Part shown: positions 43,737-53,069 of the stretch, in pieces
Position numbering within the stretch: position 1 is the stretch's first letter
Layout: each line of letters starts with the position of its first letter
NCBI RefSeq assembly: GCF_030378205.1
Contig: NZ_CP127385.1
Coordinates: forward strand, 930,001-994,000
Origin: Bradyrhizobium sp. NP1
Lineage (GTDB): Bacteria; Pseudomonadota; Alphaproteobacteria; Rhizobiales; Xanthobacteraceae
Length of the DNA stretch: 64,000 nt
Reading direction: 5' to 3'
Program-made: the position numbers and the translations under genes
The notes under the pieces: model-generated
The model's database searches: none
Told to the model about the DNA's origin: nothing
Seen by the model: only the letters and a program-made list of their open reading frames with translations

Positions 43737-45632
43737 TCAGGTGGGCAAGCCGATACGGCGCAAAAGGTCCTTGAATCGCGTATCGGTCCGGATCGGGTCG
43801 AATGCGGGCCGCAGCAGGATCGATGGATTGAATCCGGCGCCATAGGCCTTGTTGAGCCAGGCGAATGCCGTGTCGCGATCTCCAAGCCCGACATGGACAA
43901 GGGCAATGTGTGCCTCCGGCGACGGGTAGGTTGCGCTCTGTGCCTCCATGTCCCGCGCGATCCTGGCGGCCTCTGCCTTGCGGCCGGAAGCCGCATAGGC
44001 GTAGGCGAGGTTGGAATCGAGCACGCTGCTGTGCCCGGAGATGTCGATGGCCTTCTGGAATTCCGCAATCGCCTGGTCGAATTGATGCAATTGCGCCAGC
44101 GCCTGCCCGAGCTCGAAATGGCCGACGGCAAATCGCGGATCAAGCTCGAGCGTCCTGCCGATCAATTCGATCGCGGCGTCGAAGTCGTGGTTGATGCACA
44201 GGGCATCCGCGATATCGGCGCCGACGATCAGCGAGAGCGGATCGAGGCTTTGCGCGCGCCTGAGCTCCGCGATCGCTTCCGCGTTCTTGCCCATCAGCAT
44301 GAGATGCCATGCGTACCAGTGGTGCGCCGTGGCATAACCGGGATTGAGATGGATGGCGGTTTCGAACTCGGAGCCGGCGACATCCCAATTCCAGCCGTAG
44401 AGATCGAGCGCGAAGGCGAGCGAGGCGTGCGCTTCGCCGAGCGTGTTGTCGAGCTCCAGCGCCCGCGTCGCAGCCTCGACAGCCTTGGGAAAGGCCTCCC
44501 GGCTGGAGAGAACGCCATACTCCCAGTCGCCCGCCAGCGCATAGGCATCGGCGAGACCCGAATAGGCCTCGGCATAGCTCCGATCGGTTTCGATGGCCTG
44601 GCGGAAATATCGAATGGCCGTTCTGAGGTCGTCTCCGGTGCGCTTGTTGAGGAAAAAACGTCCCTTGAGATAGTTCTCGTAGGCGAGGGGATCGACGACG
44701 CCAGCGCGATCGAGCGCGGCCTGTTCGCCGTGGCTCAAGGTGGCCTGCACCTCGTGCGCGACGGCGCGGGCAACCTGAGCCTGGAGCGTCAGCGAGTCGC
44801 GAACGTCTCCCTCATAACTGTTTGCCCAGATATGCTTGTCGTCGGGCACGTGGACCAGCTCGGCCGATATTCGCACGTGCGTGCCGGAACGCGTCACGGT
44901 GCCTTCGACGACGGCGTCGACGTCAAGCTCGCGGGCAATCGTGGCGAGCGACTTGCTGGCGCCCTTGTAGGCCATCGCGGAGGTGCGCGAGATCACCCGG
45001 AGCGAACTGACCTTCCCGAGCTGCGTGATCAGCTCCGCCGTCATTCCGTCCGCCAGGAAGTCCTGCGAGCCATCGTCCGACATGTTGACGAGCGGCAAGA
45101 CCGCGAGTGAATGCGCGGCCTGCGCTCTCGGTGACCAGAGATGGAGACAGGCCAGGAGTGCGGCCATCGACAGCAGCGTCAATCCCATCCACGCGGCCGG
45201 CTTTCGCAGGGTGCCGCCGGCGCCGGGCGCATGATCGGGGGCCGGCGCAGCGTTGGTCGCGGGATCTGCCACGAACGCCCTGGCCGCGCGATCGTCGATC
45301 ACGGCGACGTCGGCAAGGAAGCGATAGCCGCGGCGCGCGACGGTTTCGACAAAGCGCGGGTTTTCCGCGGAATCGCCAAGTGCCTCGCGGATCTTGCTGA
45401 CGGCCTTGTTGAGCCCGTGGTCGTAGTCGACAATCGTCCGCGGCCAGAGCAGGCCCTGAAGCTCCTCGCGCGTCACGACTTCGCCGGGCCGCTGCAGCAG
45501 GGCCGAGAGCAACTGGAACGGCTGCTCCTGCAGGCGCACCCGCCGGCCGTTCTTGGTCAGCTCACCGCTCCTCGGATCGGCTTCGAAGACCCCAAACCTC
45601 GCGCGTCTGGCGAGTAGCGAGGCGTGGGTCAT
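43737..45632 (-). CDS. CadC-like winged-helix/TPR transmembrane regulator
   Basis: A 631-residue protein. An OmpR/CadC-type winged helix (about residues 12-105, with LLSALLQRPGEVVTREELQG then LWP and FVETVARRGYRFL) is followed by a linker, one membrane helix (about 148-166, AWMGLTLLSMAALLACLHLW), a TolB-N/FlgO-like domain (VLPLVNMSDDGSQDFLADGM) and about eight TPR repeats to the end. Such proteins bind DNA from the membrane and sense periplasmic input directly. It may control the adjacent RND pump, which converges with it, or the divergent sigma factor gene. Confidence 0.85.
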   Translation of the reverse strand: MTHASLLARRARFGVFEADPRSGELTKNGRRVRLQEQPFQLLSALLQRPGEVVTREELQGLLWPRTIVDYDHGLNKAVSKIREALGDSAENPRFVETVARRGYRFLADVAVIDDRAARAFVADPATNAAPAPDHAPGAGGTLRKPAAWMGLTLLSMAALLACLHLWSPRAQAAHSLAVLPLVNMSDDGSQDFLADGMTAELITQLGKVSSLRVISRTSAMAYKGASKSLATIARELDVDAVVEGTVTRSGTHVRISAELVHVPDDKHIWANSYEGDVRDSLTLQAQVARAVAHEVQATLSHGEQAALDRAGVVDPLAYENYLKGRFFLNKRTGDDLRTAIRYFRQAIETDRSYAEAYSGLADAYALAGDWEYGVLSSREAFPKAVEAATRALELDNTLGEAHASLAFALDLYGWNWDVAGSEFETAIHLNPGYATAHHWYAWHLMLMGKNAEAIAELRRAQSLDPLSLIVGADIADALCINHDFDAAIELIGRTLELDPRFAVGHFELGQALAQLHQFDQAIAEFQKAIDISGHSSVLDSNLAYAYAASGRKAEAARIARDMEAQSATYPSPEAHIALVHVGLGDRDTAFAWLNKAYGAGFNPSILLRPAFDPIRTDTRFKDLLRRIGLPT

Positions 45633-45876
45633 GGCGCATCATTCCTCTCGAACCGGCGGGTGCAGCCGCGCCCGCGCGCCGACGGGCGGGGGAGTTCTCG
45701 TCGTAAGCCGCTCATTTCGTTTTGCATTTCAGGGGACCGCGATTCCAGCAAAACGGCATCCGCGTTCCATTGAAGCGTGCGCCGCCTTGGTCCAGACGAT
45801 CCGCGCGTCCGGGGCTTCGGACGATCGCTCCGGCAATCGGGATAAGACAATCGCATCGGGTAGCGCGAGGCTGCGA

Positions 45877-46488
45877 ATGCATAACGGTATCAATTCGGGA
45901 AATGGGCACGTGCACATGCTCGATGCGGCCTACAATTTTGCGCGGTTTCTGAGCCGTGATGCCGGTACGGCACAAGACATCGTCCACGCGGCATTCCTTC
46001 ACTGCCGGCGCGGATCCGACGCCGGCCGAAACGGTCGGGCCCGGCTGCTCAAAATCGTGCGCGATTGCTACCGGACGTGGCTGACCGCCCGCCGGCGAAC
46101 GCATCGGCAGAACTGTGGACCCGCGGGGAAGCCGTTATCAGTTGCCGTTGCGTCATCCATCCTCCGTTCGGATGACGACAGGGGCGGGGCCGCCGGCCTA
46201 GCCGATTCGGATCCGGGCGCGGTGCGCCTGGCCATCGAAACGATGCCGCGACGGCTCCGCGAGGTTCTGGTGCTGCGCGAGATCGAGGCGCTGTCCTACA
46301 GGGAGATCGCCGAGGTGACGTCGCTGCAGACGAGCGAAATCATGTCGCGGCTGGTTCGCGCGCGGCGGATGCTGGCGCGGTCGCTCGATCGCGGCCCATC
46401 CGCCCGCAGCCGAAGCACGCGGGCGAGCTACTCGGCGGCAAGCAGCGGGCTCGAAAATCCAGCGGCAAGCTTGACGAGGTCCGCCTGA
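45877..46488 (+). CDS. ECF-like sigma-70 family factor
   Basis: A 203-residue protein. A region 2-like segment (MLDAAYNFARFLSRDAGTAQ then DIVHAAFLHCRRG and ARLLKIVRDCYRTWL) and a region 4 helix-turn-helix (TMPRRLREVLVLREIEALSY then REIAEVTSLQTSEIMSRLVR) identify an extracytoplasmic-function sigma factor. No anti-sigma gene is adjacent. The C-terminal about 20 residues are coded in DNA antisense to the end of the LuxR gene opposite, suggesting that the natural stop has moved. The ATG at 45877 is the most sensible start; the frame is open farther upstream. Confidence 0.8.
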   Translation: MHNGINSGNGHVHMLDAAYNFARFLSRDAGTAQDIVHAAFLHCRRGSDAGRNGRARLLKIVRDCYRTWLTARRRTHRQNCGPAGKPLSVAVASSILRSDDDRGGAAGLADSDPGAVRLAIETMPRRLREVLVLREIEALSYREIAEVTSLQTSEIMSRLVRARRMLARSLDRGPSARSRSTRASYSAASSGLENPAASLTRSA

Positions 46489-47560
46489 CGACTGGTGCCG
46501 GTCTTGGCGAACACCCGTTTCAAATGGGTCTTGACCGTCGTCTCGGCGATGCCGAGGGATTGCGCGACTTCCGAAACGCCGGTGAACTCGACGATCGCGA
46601 AGAGGACCCGGGTCTCGCTCGGCGTCAGGCCGAAGGTGCGCGCGAGCAGATCATGGGAGGATGGCACGGCCAGCGCTGCCTTCTGCACGAACAGCGCCGC
46701 AACCGCCCCGGATGGCCGCTGCATGCCGTCCCGCATCACGGACGCTAGCGGAAGCACATGGCCGACGTAGCGTTCGCCGTCATGGGCGGCCAGCAGCAGG
46801 GAACGGTCCCTGGCGGCGGCCGCCGCGCGGCTGCCGTCCGCGAAAATTCCACGCAACACATTATTGAGCTGGACGTCCCTGGTGCTCAGCCGGCCGCCGA
46901 GCCTGCGCAGGAAATCGTCTGTCTCCAACATTCGGTGACCGGCCGCATTGGCGTGGACGATACGGCAGGCTGCGTCGAGAAGGAAAATGCCGGCGGCAAG
47001 ACCGTTCAGCGTTTCGGCGAACTCGGCCGCCTCCGCAAGTCTTGCTTCGATCGCCCTGTTGATCATCAGCGCGCGATTGGCGTGAGGCACGATGAGCGCG
47101 ATGCGCGGCGCATTTCCTTGTCGACCATCCGCTTGCCCGAGAGGACGGTCATGAGGACCGGGCGGCTGGACGGTGACTTTTCCAGCACGACGTTGGCCGC
47201 ATCGATGCTGCCCTGAGGCTTCAGCCATTCCTGGTAAAATCGTCCGTGCCGGTACTCGTCGTAATCGACCAGATCCGGAATGCTGGCAACCTTTCCGTAG
47301 CCTGGCAGCGTGGAGAGAGGATCGAACCGGCAATAGGTCTCCGAATAGCGGCTGATATAATCGGGATCGGCGCCGCAATAGTAATGCGTCAGGCCGAACT
47401 TGCTGATCGAATCCTTCGAAAACAGCCCGCAGGCATTGCCGCCGACGAAATCCCTGATCTTGACGACGACGTCATTCCACAAGGCGGGCTCCATGCCCGC
47501 GTCGTAGATGGTCTCGATGACATCCGAAAGCGCGCTCATTGCGGGCATGAACCCATCCAT
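46428..47560 (-). pseudogene. LuxR-family regulator with a frameshift
   Basis: Two open frames together make one protein. The N-terminal frame (47560 to about 47105) reads MSALSDVIETIYDAGMEPAL and so on to SGKRMVDKEMRR. The C-terminal frame resumes with IALIVPHANRALMINRAIEA and ends in a LuxR helix-turn-helix (FGLTPSETRVLFAIVEFTGV then AQSLGIAETTVKTHLKRVFA). At the junction the minus strand reads ATGCGCCGCGCATCGCG; removing two bases (GC) restores a continuous frame of about 375 codons. This may be a true mutation, slippage in a CG-rich run, or a sequencing error. Family members are standalone LuxR regulators with an N-terminal sensor. Confidence 0.82.
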
Positions 47561-47591
47561 CAGGCAGCTGTTGCACGTCGGCCGCAGGCTA

Positions 47592-47771
47592 TCATTCTAT
47601 AGAAACCCCGCGGGCAAGAAAATTCCCGCCTCGGGTCATTCCCGAAGCCCGCGACCCCCTGCTTTTCCGCAAGCGTCGACATGATCCCGCCGATGATCGC
47701 ATTGGTCAGCGCGCCGGCATCGACGACGATCGCGTCGCCGGGTGAGGCGTGCGAGCCGCGAAATGCCGATT
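47592..47771 (-). pseudogene. Remnant of RraA/HMG-aldolase family gene
   Basis: The minus strand encodes SHASPGDAIVVDAGALTNAI and GGIMSTLAEKQGVAGFG, the core of the RraA-like (demethylmenaquinone methyltransferase/4-hydroxy-4-methyl-2-oxoglutarate aldolase) family. After about 17 bases another frame gives NFLARGVSIE, the family's FxxFARGVS motif, and then a stop. The catalytic DGAIRD block between them is missing. No start or N-terminal half remains; the TPR gene begins where it would be. Confidence 0.7.
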
Positions 47772-49097
47772 TCAGGTTGGTGAGGCCGGCATCGCGTCGC
47801 GCCAGCTTCGATCGCGCATCGAGGGGCGGCGGTGCAGGCGCTGGTCGAGCAGGCCGCGCGCCCGGGCAAGGTCGCCACTCTTCATCAGGGCGACGATGAA
47901 GGTGTCCTCGATCAGCTCGCGCTGCGCATGGCTGCCGCCGATCCGCGCCACCTCGTTGAGAACAGGGGCGAGCGAGCCGACGCAAGCCGCGAAATCCGCA
48001 TCCGCGAAGGCGCGCATGGCACGGCAGATCGCCGGCACCACGGCGCCTGCGGCGAGCCTGCCATCGGCGAGCCGCTGCTCGATCACGGCCAGCCGCGCCT
48101 GCAGCGCCGCGTGGTTATGCGTTGCGGCTGACAACAGCGCCATGTGCACGTCGGCAAAGGGCAGGCTCGATTTCGGAAAGCTGTTCTGCGCCGATGCGTC
48201 GGCCTCGCGCCACAGCTCGCCGGGAACGGCATGGCCGTAAGCCGAAAGCCGCCACAAGAGCGAAGCGCCGTCGGTGACAGCATTGAGCGGCGGCGCCTGG
48301 GTTGCCGCGGGCTGCAGCACGTCGGCATAGATCGCGAGCGCGCTTTGCGCGTCGCCGCGCTCCAGCGCGCCGAGCGCCTGGTGCCAGCGGATGTGGCCGT
48401 GCAGGATCCCCGAGCGCGGATAGATCGGAATCCATTCCTCGACCAGCGCGTCGGCGTCCGCAATCGAGCCGTCCTCGAACATCGCGTGCAGCAGCGCATG
48501 CGCGCCATGCGCATTCTCGCGGCGCAAGCCCAGCGCGCGCTCGGTCAGCGCGCGGCCCTTGGCGACGGCGCCGTTCTCGGTCAGCGACCAGCCGTGATAG
48601 GTGAGGAACCACCAGTCCTCGCCATAGTGATGCGCGAGGTGGTCGCACAGGTCCTGCCGTGCCCGGTCGTGATCGGCCATGCCGGAAAAGGCGAACAGCC
48701 CGAAGGCGCCGAGCGGCAGCGACATCACCACCGCATCGCGCGGCCAGGCGTCGAGATGTTTCAGCGCGCAAGCAAGTGCCGCGGGGACCTGTCCCTCGAT
48801 CGCGAGCGCCAGCGTCTCGACATGGCTCCTCTCACGCGCCTCGCCGAGCCGCGCGACCACCTCGCGCGCCAGCGCTGCCTTCGCCCGTGCCGCATCGCCC
48901 TGCTGGTAGAACGAATGGATGCGTCCGCGGCCGATATGAGCGAGCGCGAAATCGGGATCGGCGGTGGCAGCGCGATCGAATGCTTCCGCCGCGCCCGGCC
49001 AGCCCGCGAGCATCCGGTCGACGCCGTCGCGATAGGCTGCCGCGGCATCGAACGACGTGGTGGAAATTGGAAGCCCGTACCGATCCTGGTGTGACAT
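47772..49097 (-). CDS. TPR-repeat protein (TTC38-like)
   Basis: A 441-residue soluble protein composed of TPR-like helical pairs, resembling bacterial members of the TTC38 family: YGLPISTTSFDAAAAYRDGV at the start, DPDFALAHIGRGRIHSFYQQ, FLTYHGWSLTENGAVAKGRA and HAHGAHALLHAMFEDG-like His-rich segments. Function unknown, probably protein-protein contact. ATG 49097 is preferred; the frame extends upstream to 49193 with a less likely Arg-rich tail. The 3' end abuts the rraA remnant. Confidence 0.8.
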   Translation of the reverse strand: MSHQDRYGLPISTTSFDAAAAYRDGVDRMLAGWPGAAEAFDRAATADPDFALAHIGRGRIHSFYQQGDAARAKAALAREVVARLGEARERSHVETLALAIEGQVPAALACALKHLDAWPRDAVVMSLPLGAFGLFAFSGMADHDRARQDLCDHLAHHYGEDWWFLTYHGWSLTENGAVAKGRALTERALGLRRENAHGAHALLHAMFEDGSIADADALVEEWIPIYPRSGILHGHIRWHQALGALERGDAQSALAIYADVLQPAATQAPPLNAVTDGASLLWRLSAYGHAVPGELWREADASAQNSFPKSSLPFADVHMALLSAATHNHAALQARLAVIEQRLADGRLAAGAVVPAICRAMRAFADADFAACVGSLAPVLNEVARIGGSHAQRELIEDTFIVALMKSGDLARARGLLDQRLHRRPSMRDRSWRDAMPASPT

Positions 49098-49529
49098 CGC
49101 TGTCCCGGCCGCTGTCTGGATTTTACGAGTGGCGTTGCCAGGGGCGGATCGTAACCGGGTCGCCGGAAGGTTGAAACACGCACGAAGGCGCAATTCTCGG
49201 CCTTGGCCCCAGCTGGGGACAAGCCGAGGGCGCGGCGAGCGGCCTTTTTCGGAGATCTTCGGACACGCCGATCAACCCGCGCGCGTTGGCGAAACGCGCG
49301 CAGCGCCCCTCTTCGGTCATGATTCCATATTCAACCATTGGATGCAAATAAAAATAATGTCGCTTTCCCCGCTTGCCATTCGCGGGGCGGCCCGCTTGGA
49401 TCGCTGCGGGGAATGCCGCGCAGGGCGGAGCCGCGAGCGTCGCCGAGCTTGCGAGCTTCAAGTCGAAGGGCATCACCTCAAACTGATCTCTTCTTTTTTG
49501 AGCAAGTCATTTTTCATCGGGAGGTTCTT
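49098..49529. other. Intergenic region upstream of the GH19 gene, no gene seen
   Basis: Mixed composition. A GC-rich left part with dyads (GCGCGCGTTGGCGAAACGCGCGC near 49280-49302) is followed by an AT-rich patch (AATAAAAATAATG near 49346). The pump-side half shows no open frame of protein character. GGGAGG lies 8 nt before the ATG at 49530. Confidence 0.4.
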
Positions 49530-50681
49530 ATGGCCGATCCTGTCGCTTCCGGAGATATTCTGGGTGCTGTGCTGCTGTCGGGGTTGATGGGGGTGCTGGG
49601 CCAGGGCATCAGGGCCGCGGTCGGCCTGAAGAGCGCCGGGCGGCTTTCCGGACAGCCGGACCAGCAGACCTCGTTCAGCACGGCTTACTTCTTCCTGAGC
49701 CTGATGATCGGATTCATCGCCGGCATCCTCGCCGGTCTCGCGGTGGGACTGAACAACCTGCTCAAGATCGATCCTGACAACGTGAAGGTCCTGCTCGGCA
49801 TTGCGCTATCGGGCTATGCCGGCGCGGACTTCATCGAGAATTCGATGTCGATCGTCATTCCGGCAGGCGGGGCGCCTGCCGCTCCTGCGCCAGTCCAGCC
49901 GGCAGCGCCGCCGGCGGTCGCTCCGCCGCCGCCCGCCGCGGCGCCCGAGGTGGCCGCGCTCAACACCCATGCGCTGGCCTTGTCGAATGCCGTGCAGCAA
50001 CTGTCGGCCATCTCCCAGCATGTCGCCGCCGTTCCCGCGCCCGCGATCATCACCGGCACGGTCCCGAACTTCGGACCCGCGCTGGCCCGCGTGGCGGCGG
50101 GGATCGACCGGGCGAAGTGGGAGCCGGCGCTGACCCAGGCTTTCCAGAAATTTTCCCTGACCAACAACCAGCGCGTGGCTGCCGCGATCGGGCAGTTCAT
50201 GGTGGAGGCCGGCGAAACGTTCAATGAGGTGATCGAAAACATGAACTACAGCGCTGCGCGCATGATGCAGGTCTGGCCCTCGACCTTCAAGACGGAGGCG
50301 GACGCGGCGCCCTATGCCCATCAGCCGGAGAAGCTCGGCAACTTCATCTATGCCAACAAGCTCGGCAACGGGAACGAGGCGTCGGGCGACGGCTATCGAT
50401 TCCGCGGCCGTGGCCTGATCCAGCTCACCGGTCGGGACGAGTACAACCAGTTCGGCGCGGCGATCGGCATGACCGCGGAGCAGGTTTCCACCTATTGCGA
50501 AACGGCCGAGGGCGCCGCGATGTCCGGCTGCTGGTATCTCTCATCGCGCGGGTGCCTGCCCTTCGCCGACAGATGGAATCTGGCGGAGATCACCCTCCGG
50601 GTAAACGGGCGCAAGATGCAGGATCACGCACGGCGGGTGAAATACTCGAACGCCATGCTGGCCGCGCTCAACAATCAATAG
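49530..50681 (+). CDS. Membrane-anchored GH19 (chitinase/lysozyme-like) protein
   Basis: A 383-residue protein. Two hydrophobic helices lie in the N-terminal third (about 8-28 and 50-75, FLSLMIGFIAGILAGLAVGL). A Pro/Ala-rich linker follows (about 112-145). The C-terminal about 200 residues are a GH19 glycoside hydrolase domain of the phage-endolysin type: AIGQFMVEAGETFNEVIENM (with the likely acid Glu in VEAGE), NYSAARMMQVWPSTF, FIYANKLGNGNEASGDGYRF, RGRGLIQLTGRDEYNQFG and a Cys-containing SGCWYLSSRGC. It probably cuts peptidoglycan while held in the membrane. No phage genes are adjacent. A good ribosome site precedes it. Confidence 0.85.
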   Translation: MADPVASGDILGAVLLSGLMGVLGQGIRAAVGLKSAGRLSGQPDQQTSFSTAYFFLSLMIGFIAGILAGLAVGLNNLLKIDPDNVKVLLGIALSGYAGADFIENSMSIVIPAGGAPAAPAPVQPAAPPAVAPPPPAAAPEVAALNTHALALSNAVQQLSAISQHVAAVPAPAIITGTVPNFGPALARVAAGIDRAKWEPALTQAFQKFSLTNNQRVAAAIGQFMVEAGETFNEVIENMNYSAARMMQVWPSTFKTEADAAPYAHQPEKLGNFIYANKLGNGNEASGDGYRFRGRGLIQLTGRDEYNQFGAAIGMTAEQVSTYCETAEGAAMSGCWYLSSRGCLPFADRWNLAEITLRVNGRKMQDHARRVKYSNAMLAALNNQ

Positions 50682-50756
50682 CGGTTCGCGCTCCGCCTGC
50701 TGTCGGCCGGACCCGCGGTGCGCTGCCGCGGCGCGTCGCGCGGGAGGTGACGGCCG

Positions 50757-51767
50757 TCATCCCGTCCGCGCTTTCCGTCCCTCGATCGGATAGGCCGGGT
50801 CGTTGAAGCCCGGGGTCGAGGGATGGCCCGACACCACGAGGCGGTCGATCAGCGCCTCGTCGTCGGCGGTGAAGCGATAGTCGAGCGCGCGGACATAATC
50901 GTCCCATTGCGCCTCGGTGCGGGGGCCGGCAATCACGGAACTGACGAAGGACGAGTTCAGCACCCATGACACCGCGAACTGGCCGGCCGTGATGCCCTTC
51001 GCTTCCGCGTGGTGCTTGATCACCTCGGCGAGTTTCAGCGATTCCGGCCGCCATTCCGTCTGCATCATCCGCGTGTCGTTGCGGCCGGCGCGGCTGTCCT
51101 TGTCGGGTGCGGCATCGACCTTGTATTTGCCGGTGAGCACGCCGCGCGCCAAGGGGCTGTAGGGCACGATGCCGAGCCCGTAATAGCCGCAGGCGGGAAA
51201 GTGCTCGACCTCCGGCATCCGGTTCATCGCGTTGTAGTAGGGCTGGCTTGCGACCGGGCGATCGATGCCGAGCCGGTCGCAGATATTGCAGATCTCGGCG
51301 ACGCGCCAGGCGCGGTAGTTGGAGACGCCGAAATAGCGCACCTTGCCGGCGCGGATCAGCTCGCCGATGGCGCGCACCGTCTCCTCCAGCGGCGTCGCAT
51401 GATCTTCCTTGTGCAGGTAGTAGATGTCGATGAAGTCGGTGCCGAGGCGCTTGAGGCTTTCATCGGCAGCGGCGAGCACCCAGCGCCGCGACAGCCCGCC
51501 GCGGTTGGGGTCGTCGCCCATCGGGTTGGCAAGCTTGGTGGCAAGCACCCAGGCCTGTCGGTTGTTGGCGATCGCGCGCCCGACCGCCTGCTCGGACTTG
51601 CCGCCATTGTAGACGTCGGCGGTGTCGATGAAGTTGATGCCGGCCTCACGCGCTTTCGCGATGATCCGCGTTGCGGTCGCTTCATCGGTCGGGCCGCCGA
51701 ACATCATGGTGCCCAGGCAGATCGGCGAAACCTTCAGGCCGCTGCGGCCGAGCTGGCGATATTGCAT
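50757..51767 (-). CDS. Aldo/keto reductase
   Basis: A 336-residue NADPH-dependent TIM-barrel oxidoreductase. Signatures are GLKVSPICLGTMMFGG, the Asp/Tyr of FIDTADVYNGGKSEQAVG, the Lys in ATKLANPMG, the His in YYLHKEDHATP, and the C-terminal cofactor loop VIAGPRTEAQWDDY. The substrate is unknown; it is related to the YajO/YghZ-type general reductases. ATG 51767 is used because upstream codons would run through an interspersed repeat. Confidence 0.9.
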   Translation of the reverse strand: MQYRQLGRSGLKVSPICLGTMMFGGPTDEATATRIIAKAREAGINFIDTADVYNGGKSEQAVGRAIANNRQAWVLATKLANPMGDDPNRGGLSRRWVLAAADESLKRLGTDFIDIYYLHKEDHATPLEETVRAIGELIRAGKVRYFGVSNYRAWRVAEICNICDRLGIDRPVASQPYYNAMNRMPEVEHFPACGYYGLGIVPYSPLARGVLTGKYKVDAAPDKDSRAGRNDTRMMQTEWRPESLKLAEVIKHHAEAKGITAGQFAVSWVLNSSFVSSVIAGPRTEAQWDDYVRALDYRFTADDEALIDRLVVSGHPSTPGFNDPAYPIEGRKARTG

Positions 51768-51813
51768 CGAAATCCCCGAGGATGTGGTGGCGTCACCATA
51801 GCGATTGGCCGCC

Positions 51814-51897
51814 GTCATTGCGAGCGCCAGCGAAGCAATCCAGAAAAAGTGAGCAGGAAGGCTGGATTGCTTCGGAGCTATCGCTCCTCGCAATGAC
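51814..51897. repeat. Interspersed palindromic repeat (GTCATTGCGAG...CTCGCAATGAC)
   Basis: Outer arms GTCATTGCGAGCG and CGCTCCTCGCAATGAC, with an inner pair GCGAAGCAATCCAG / CTGGATTGCTTCG. I recognise this as a widespread alphaproteobacterial intergenic palindrome. It separates the reductase from the thioesterase gene. Confidence 0.75.
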
Positions 51898-51902
51898 TGT
51901 GG

Positions 51903-52325
51903 CTACTCGCTCTTGAGGATCTTGAACACGCCGTTCGCCATGGCGATGCAGCGGGCCTCCACCGTGATCTCGGTGGTCATGAAGATCAGGCTGCGGGTCG
52001 AGCGCACCACGCGCGGCCGCGAGATCAGGATTTCGCCGATCTTGCCCGCCTCGACGAAATGCATGTCGAGCTGCACGGTGGCCAGCATCGGTTTTCCCGT
52101 GACGAAGCGTGCGGTCATGCCACAGGTGCGGTCGGCGAAGGTCATCAGCACGCCGCCCTGCACCAGCCCGCGGCGGTTGTGATGCTTGTGCTCGGTCGGC
52201 AACGCAAACTCATGGCCGCCGTCGCGCTCGCGCTGCCACAGCGGCCCGACCAGCTCGATGAAGCCGGTCCCCTCGACGATCTTCCAGCCGTCGGATTTGA
52301 GCCGTGCCGCAGCCTTGTCGATCAT
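51903..52325 (-). CDS. PaaI-type hotdog thioesterase
   Basis: A 140-residue single hotdog domain. The family pattern HHNRRGLVQGGVLMTFADRT holds the catalytic Asp on the long helix; the following strands (LATVQLDMHFVEAGKIGEIL) are typical. It likely hydrolyses an acyl-CoA ester; the acyl group is unknown. Confidence 0.88.
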   Translation of the reverse strand: MIDKAAARLKSDGWKIVEGTGFIELVGPLWQRERDGGHEFALPTEHKHHNRRGLVQGGVLMTFADRTCGMTARFVTGKPMLATVQLDMHFVEAGKIGEILISRPRVVRSTRSLIFMTTEITVEARCIAMANGVFKILKSE

Positions 52326-52390
52326 TCTGCGCTTCCCATTGCAGGCTTCTCGTCATTTCATCAAGTGCCGAGATCGTGTAGTCAAGCACC

Positions 52391-53020
52391 ATGAGGCGGT
52401 TCGACGATGCCACGAGGCGGAATATCGCCGCGCGCTGCGCGGCGTTTGCACGCGCGTCCGCCGATCCTGCGCTGGCCGCGCTGAAACCTGCCGCGGTCGC
52501 GATCGCGCTCACCGCCTCCAGGGAGGGTCTCGATGAGACCGCACTGCTCCTGACGCTGCGCGCCGCGTCCTTGCGCGCCCATCGCGGGCAGTGGGCGCTG
52601 CCGGGCGGCCGCTGCGACGTCGGCGAGACGCCGGTCGATGCGGCGCTGCGCGAGCTGGAGGAAGAGTTGGGGCTGAAGCTCGCGGCCAATGCCGTGCTCG
52701 GCCTGCTCGACGCCTATCCGACCCGCTCCGGCTATCTCGTCACGCCCGTCGTGGTGTGGGCGGCGGCCGGCGCGCCGGTGCGGCCGAATCCGGCGGAAGT
52801 CGCGTCGGTGCATGCCGTCGGGCTTGATGCGATCGAGCGCGCCGACGCGTTCGATTTCGTCTCGATTCCGGAAAGCACGCGGCGGGTGATCCGCTTTCAC
52901 CATGACGGGCATTTGATCCACGCGCCCACCGCGGCGATGATCTACCAGTTCCGCGAGGTGCTGGCGGGCCGCGATACCCGCGTTGCCGAGCTGGAGCAGC
53001 CGGTATTTGCCTGGAAATAG
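52391..53020 (+). CDS. NUDIX hydrolase, CoA pyrophosphatase-like
   Basis: A 209-residue NUDIX protein. The box GX5EX7REXXEEXG is GGRCDVGETPVDAALRELEE followed by ELG. The preceding LLTLRAASLRAHRGQWALPG fits the coenzyme A diphosphatase (YeaB/NUDT7) subgroup, which cleaves CoA to 3',5'-ADP and phosphopantetheine. Divergent from the thioesterase gene by 65 bp, which makes a shared acyl-CoA role plausible. Confidence 0.88.
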   Translation: MRRFDDATRRNIAARCAAFARASADPALAALKPAAVAIALTASREGLDETALLLTLRAASLRAHRGQWALPGGRCDVGETPVDAALRELEEELGLKLAANAVLGLLDAYPTRSGYLVTPVVVWAAAGAPVRPNPAEVASVHAVGLDAIERADAFDFVSIPESTRRVIRFHHDGHLIHAPTAAMIYQFREVLAGRDTRVAELEQPVFAWK

Positions 53021-53069
53021 CGGCATTCTGCGGGGCTGACTTGCGCGCTGCGCTTGCTAAAACAAGCGC

